A stretch of DNA of 64,000 nucleotides from Ptiloglossa arizonensis (Eukaryota; Arthropoda; Insecta; Hymenoptera; Colletidae), in the NCBI RefSeq assembly GCF_051014685.1, contig NW_027478896.1, positions 62,001 to 126,000 of the forward strand, given 5' to 3'. The notes beneath the pieces were generated by a model. That model worked only from the letters and a program-made list of their open reading frames with translations. It was not told where the DNA came from and searched no databases. Of this stretch, positions 61,505 to 64,000 are shown piece by piece. Both the position numbers and the translations under genes were made by a program. Position 1 is the stretch's first letter; each line of letters opens with the position of its first letter.

Positions 61505-64000
61505 TGTGTATTTTTTCCCTAGGCTATTCTTGTTAAGCGTTTGGAGCAGCAGAATTGCGAAAAAATTTTTGCCTTCTCAACCATTTCTTGGCTTCAAACT
61601 CCCATATCTCGCGAACGGATTGACCTAACCCAAAAATTCCTATTGCTTCTGAAAGTCGAAACTCGCCCGATTACAGCGGTATGTGTATTTTTACCCTAGG
61701 CCAATCTGGTTAAGCGTTTGGAGCAGCAGAATTGCGAAAAATTTTTGCCTTCTCAACCATTTCTTGGCTTCAAACTCCCATATCTCGCGAACGGATTGAC
61801 CTAACCCAAAAATTCCTGTAGCGTCTGAAAGTAGAAACTCGCCCGATTACAACGGTATGTGTATTTTTTCCCTAGGCCATTCTGTTTAAGCGTTTGGAGC
61901 AGCAGAATTGCGAAAAATTTTTTGCCTTCTCAACCATTTCTTGGCTTCAAACTCCCATATCTCGCGAACGGATAGACCTAACCCAAAAATTCCAGTTGCA
62001 TCTGGAAGTAGAAACTCGCCCGATTACAACGGTATGTGTATTTTTTCCCTAGGCCATTCTGGTTAAGCGTTTGGAGCAGCAGAAGTGCGAAAAATTTGTT
62101 GTCTTCTCAACCATTTCTTAGCTTCAAACTCCCATATCTCGCGAACTGATTGACCTAACCCAAAAATTCCTATTGCTTCTGAAAGTCGAAACTCGCCCGA
62201 TTACAGCGGTATGTGTATTTTTACCCTAGGCCATTCTGGTTAAGCGTTTGGTGCAGCAGAATTGCGAAAAATTTTTTGCCTTCTCAACCATTTCTTGGCT
62301 TCAAACTCCCATATCTCGCGAACGGATTGACCTAACCCAAAAATTCCTGTAGCGTCTGAAAGTAGAAACTCGCCCGATTACAACGGTATGTGTATTCTTT
62401 CCCTAGGCCATTCTGGTTAAGCGTTTGGAGCAGCAGAATTGCGAAAAATTTTTTGCCTTCTCAACCATTTCTTGGCTTCAAACTCCCATATCTCGCGAAC
62501 GGATTGACCTAACCCAAAAATTCCAATTGCATCTGAAAGTAGAAACTCGCCCGATTACAACGGTATGTGTATTTTTTCCCTATGCCATTCTGGTTAAGCG
62601 TTTGGAGCAGCAGAAGTGCGAAAAATTTGTTGTCTTCTCAACCATTTCTTAGCTTCAAACTCCCATATCTCGCGAACGGATTGACCTAACCCAAAAATTC
62701 CTGTTGCATCTGAAAGTAGAAACTCGCCCGATTACAACGGTATGTGTATTTTTTCCCTAGGCCATTCTGGTTAAGCGTTTGGAGCAGCAGAATTGCGAAA
62801 AATTTTTTGCCTTCTCAACCATTCCTTGGCTTGAAACTCCCAAATCTCGCGAACGGATTGACCTAACTCAAAAATTCCTGTTGCGTCTGAAATTAGAAAC
62901 TCGCCCGATTACAGCGGCATGTGTATTTTTACCCTAGGCCATTCTTGTTAAGCGTTTGGAGCAGCAGAATTGCGAAAAATTTTTCGCCTTCTCAACCATT
63001 TCTTGGCTTCAAACTCCCATATCTTGCGAACGGATTGACCTAACCCAAAAATTCCTGTAGCGTCTGAAAATGGAAACTCGCCCGATTACAACGGTATGTG
63101 TATTTTTTCCCTAGGCCATTCTTGTTAAGCGTTTGGAGCAGCAGAATTGCGAAAAATTTTTCGCCTTCTCAACCATTTCTTGGCTTCAAACTCCCATATC
63201 TCGCGAACGGATTGACCTAACCCAAAAATTCCTGTAGCGCCTGAAAGTAGAAACTCGCCCGATTACAACGGTATGTGTATTTTTTCCCTAGGCCATTCTG
63301 TTTAAGCGTTTGGAGCAGCAGAATTGCGAAAAATTTTTTGCCTTCTCAACCATTTCTTGGCTTCAAACTCCCATATCTCGCGAACGGATAGACCTAACCC
63401 AAAAATTCCAATTGCATCTGGAAGTAGAAACTCGCCCGATTACAACGGTATGTGTATTTTTTCCCTAGGCCATTCTGGTTAAGCGTTTGGAGCAGCAGAA
63501 GTGCGAAAAATTTGTTGTCTTCTCAACCATTTCTTAGCTTCAAACTCCCATATCTCGCGAACTGATTGACCTAACCCAAAAATTCCTATTGCTTCTGAAA
63601 GTCGAAACTCGCCCGATTACAGCGGTATGTGTATTTTTACCCTAGGCCATTCTGGTTAAGCGTTTGGTGCAGCAGAATTGCGAAAAATTTTTTGCCTTCT
63701 CAACCATTTCTTGGCTTCAAACTCCCATATCTCGCGAACGGATTGACCTAACCCAAAAATTCCTGTAGCGTCTGAAAGTAGAAACTCGCCCGATTACAAC
63801 GGTATGTGTATTCTTTCCCTAGGCCATTCTGGTTAAGCGTTTGGAGCAGCAGAATTGCGAAAAATTTTTTGCCTTCTCAACCATTTCTTGGCTTCAAACT
63901 CCCATATCTCGCGAACGGATTGACCTAACCCAAAAATTCCGATTGCATCTGAAAGTAGAAACTCGCCCGATTACAACGGTATGTGTATTTTTTCCCTATG
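61505..64000 (+). repeat. Right-end copy of the 51.6-54.1 kb region
   Basis: 61505-62665 matches 51600-52760 at an offset of 9905 bp (56 monomers minus 7). 62840-64000 then matches 52760-53920 at an offset of 10082 bp (57 minus 7). GGATAGACC lies at 61970 and 63386, 8 monomers apart, against 7 in the left region. The extra monomer is the one at about 62660-62840. The window ends inside a monomer at CCCTATG. Confidence 0.83.

Larger units (their letters stand above)
1..64000 (+). repeat. Continuous 177-bp satellite DNA array
   Basis: The whole window is one tandem array. TCGCGA begins at 24, 201, 378 and 555 and continues with 177-bp spacing to 63909, which is 361 periods with a net loss of 12 bp. 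All copies face the same way. I found no inversion, transposon insertion, unique spacer or simple-sequence tract. Both edges cut a monomer, so the true array is longer than 64 kb. Such arrays are usually centromeric or pericentromeric heterochromatin in eukaryotes; that placement is inferred, not shown. A hand consensus has 75 G+C in 177 bases, about 42%. No protein-coding, rRNA, tRNA or regulatory feature of a gene is visible in any part of it. Confidence 0.99.

Noticed and set aside
50397..62652. Open frames at 50397, 52520, 53759, 61187 and 62425 (plus strand)
   Set aside because: All begin at the TTG of TTGGAGCAG and read the same satellite frame. They differ only in whether TAG in CCCTAGGCC has mutated and are copies of one another through block duplication.
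1..64000. CRISPR array
   Set aside because: The repeat unit is 177 bp with no unique spacers. Variable segments are shared class states, not unrelated sequence, and no cas gene is present.
1..64000. Tandem-repeat protein gene
   Set aside because: Although 177 is a multiple of 3, in-frame TAG codons lie in most monomers, 1-bp losses are tolerated, and no splice or regulatory pattern is visible.
1..64000. 5S rRNA cluster or other tandem RNA genes
   Set aside because: No 5S-like internal control region, tRNA fold or rRNA signature is seen in the monomer.
1..64000. Assignment to a named species or published satellite family
   Set aside because: I do not recognise the monomer with enough certainty. 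A database search with the consensus would be needed.

Overview
The window is a single, uninterrupted block of satellite DNA. From the first base to the last it consists of head-to-tail copies, all in one orientation, of a monomer of 177 bp (about 42% G+C in a hand-built consensus). The landmark TCGCGA recurs every 177 bp from position 24 to position 63909. That is 361 periods with a net loss of only 12 bp. Both window edges cut through a monomer, so the array continues beyond each side. I see no gene, RNA gene, transposon, CRISPR array, telomere repeat or unique DNA anywhere.

This kind of array is typical of centromeric or pericentromeric heterochromatin in a eukaryote. I cannot assign the lineage. 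The monomer keeps its CpG dinucleotides at about the expected frequency, which argues against heavy germline CpG methylation. That would fit many invertebrates better than vertebrates, but it is weak evidence.

The monomers are not identical. They fall into classes defined by linked variants: ACAGCGG with TTTTTACCC versus ACAACGG with TTTTTTCCC; GAATTGC, GAAGTGC, GAACTGC or GAATTTC; TTTTTTGCC, TTTTTCGCC or TTTGTTGTC; and several states of the segment after AAAAATTCC. The order of classes is reused over multi-monomer blocks, but no single higher-order unit is fixed. The array is a mosaic of block duplications of 2, 3, 4, 5, 6, 7, 8, 14, 18 and 23 monomers, plus longer-range copies (28, 37, 45, 56 and 126 monomers apart).

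Layout: 1-4.3 kb holds copies of blocks found again at 6.5-12.2 kb. 4.8-5.6 kb is a run of 354-bp dimers. 6.8-9.6 kb is a tandem 8-mer (1416 bp). 8.9-17.1 kb is a tandem 23-mer (4071 bp), nearly identical between copies. 17.1-20.3 kb reappears at 39.4-42 kb. 20.3-28.1 kb holds three copies of a ~1.5-1.8-kb block. 28-33.5 kb carries 3-mer, 15-mer and 18-mer copies. 33.7-36.2 kb and 40.1-42.0 kb are independent 7-mers (1239 bp). 42-50.5 kb has 14-mer, 6-mer and 9-mer copies. 51.6-64 kb has 7-mer, 4-mer and 5-mer blocks and a 56-monomer-distance copy.

Several block junctions fall inside chimeric monomers and mark in-register unequal exchanges to within tens of bases. Two sequence features stand out within the monomer. 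One is a minus-strand near-match to the CENP-B box core (8 of 9 fixed positions). The other is a perfect 16-bp palindrome present only in certain monomer classes. Short open frames exist only because 177 is divisible by 3; I do not regard any as a gene. All comparisons were made by eye, so block ends are approximate to about 20-50 bp unless stated.
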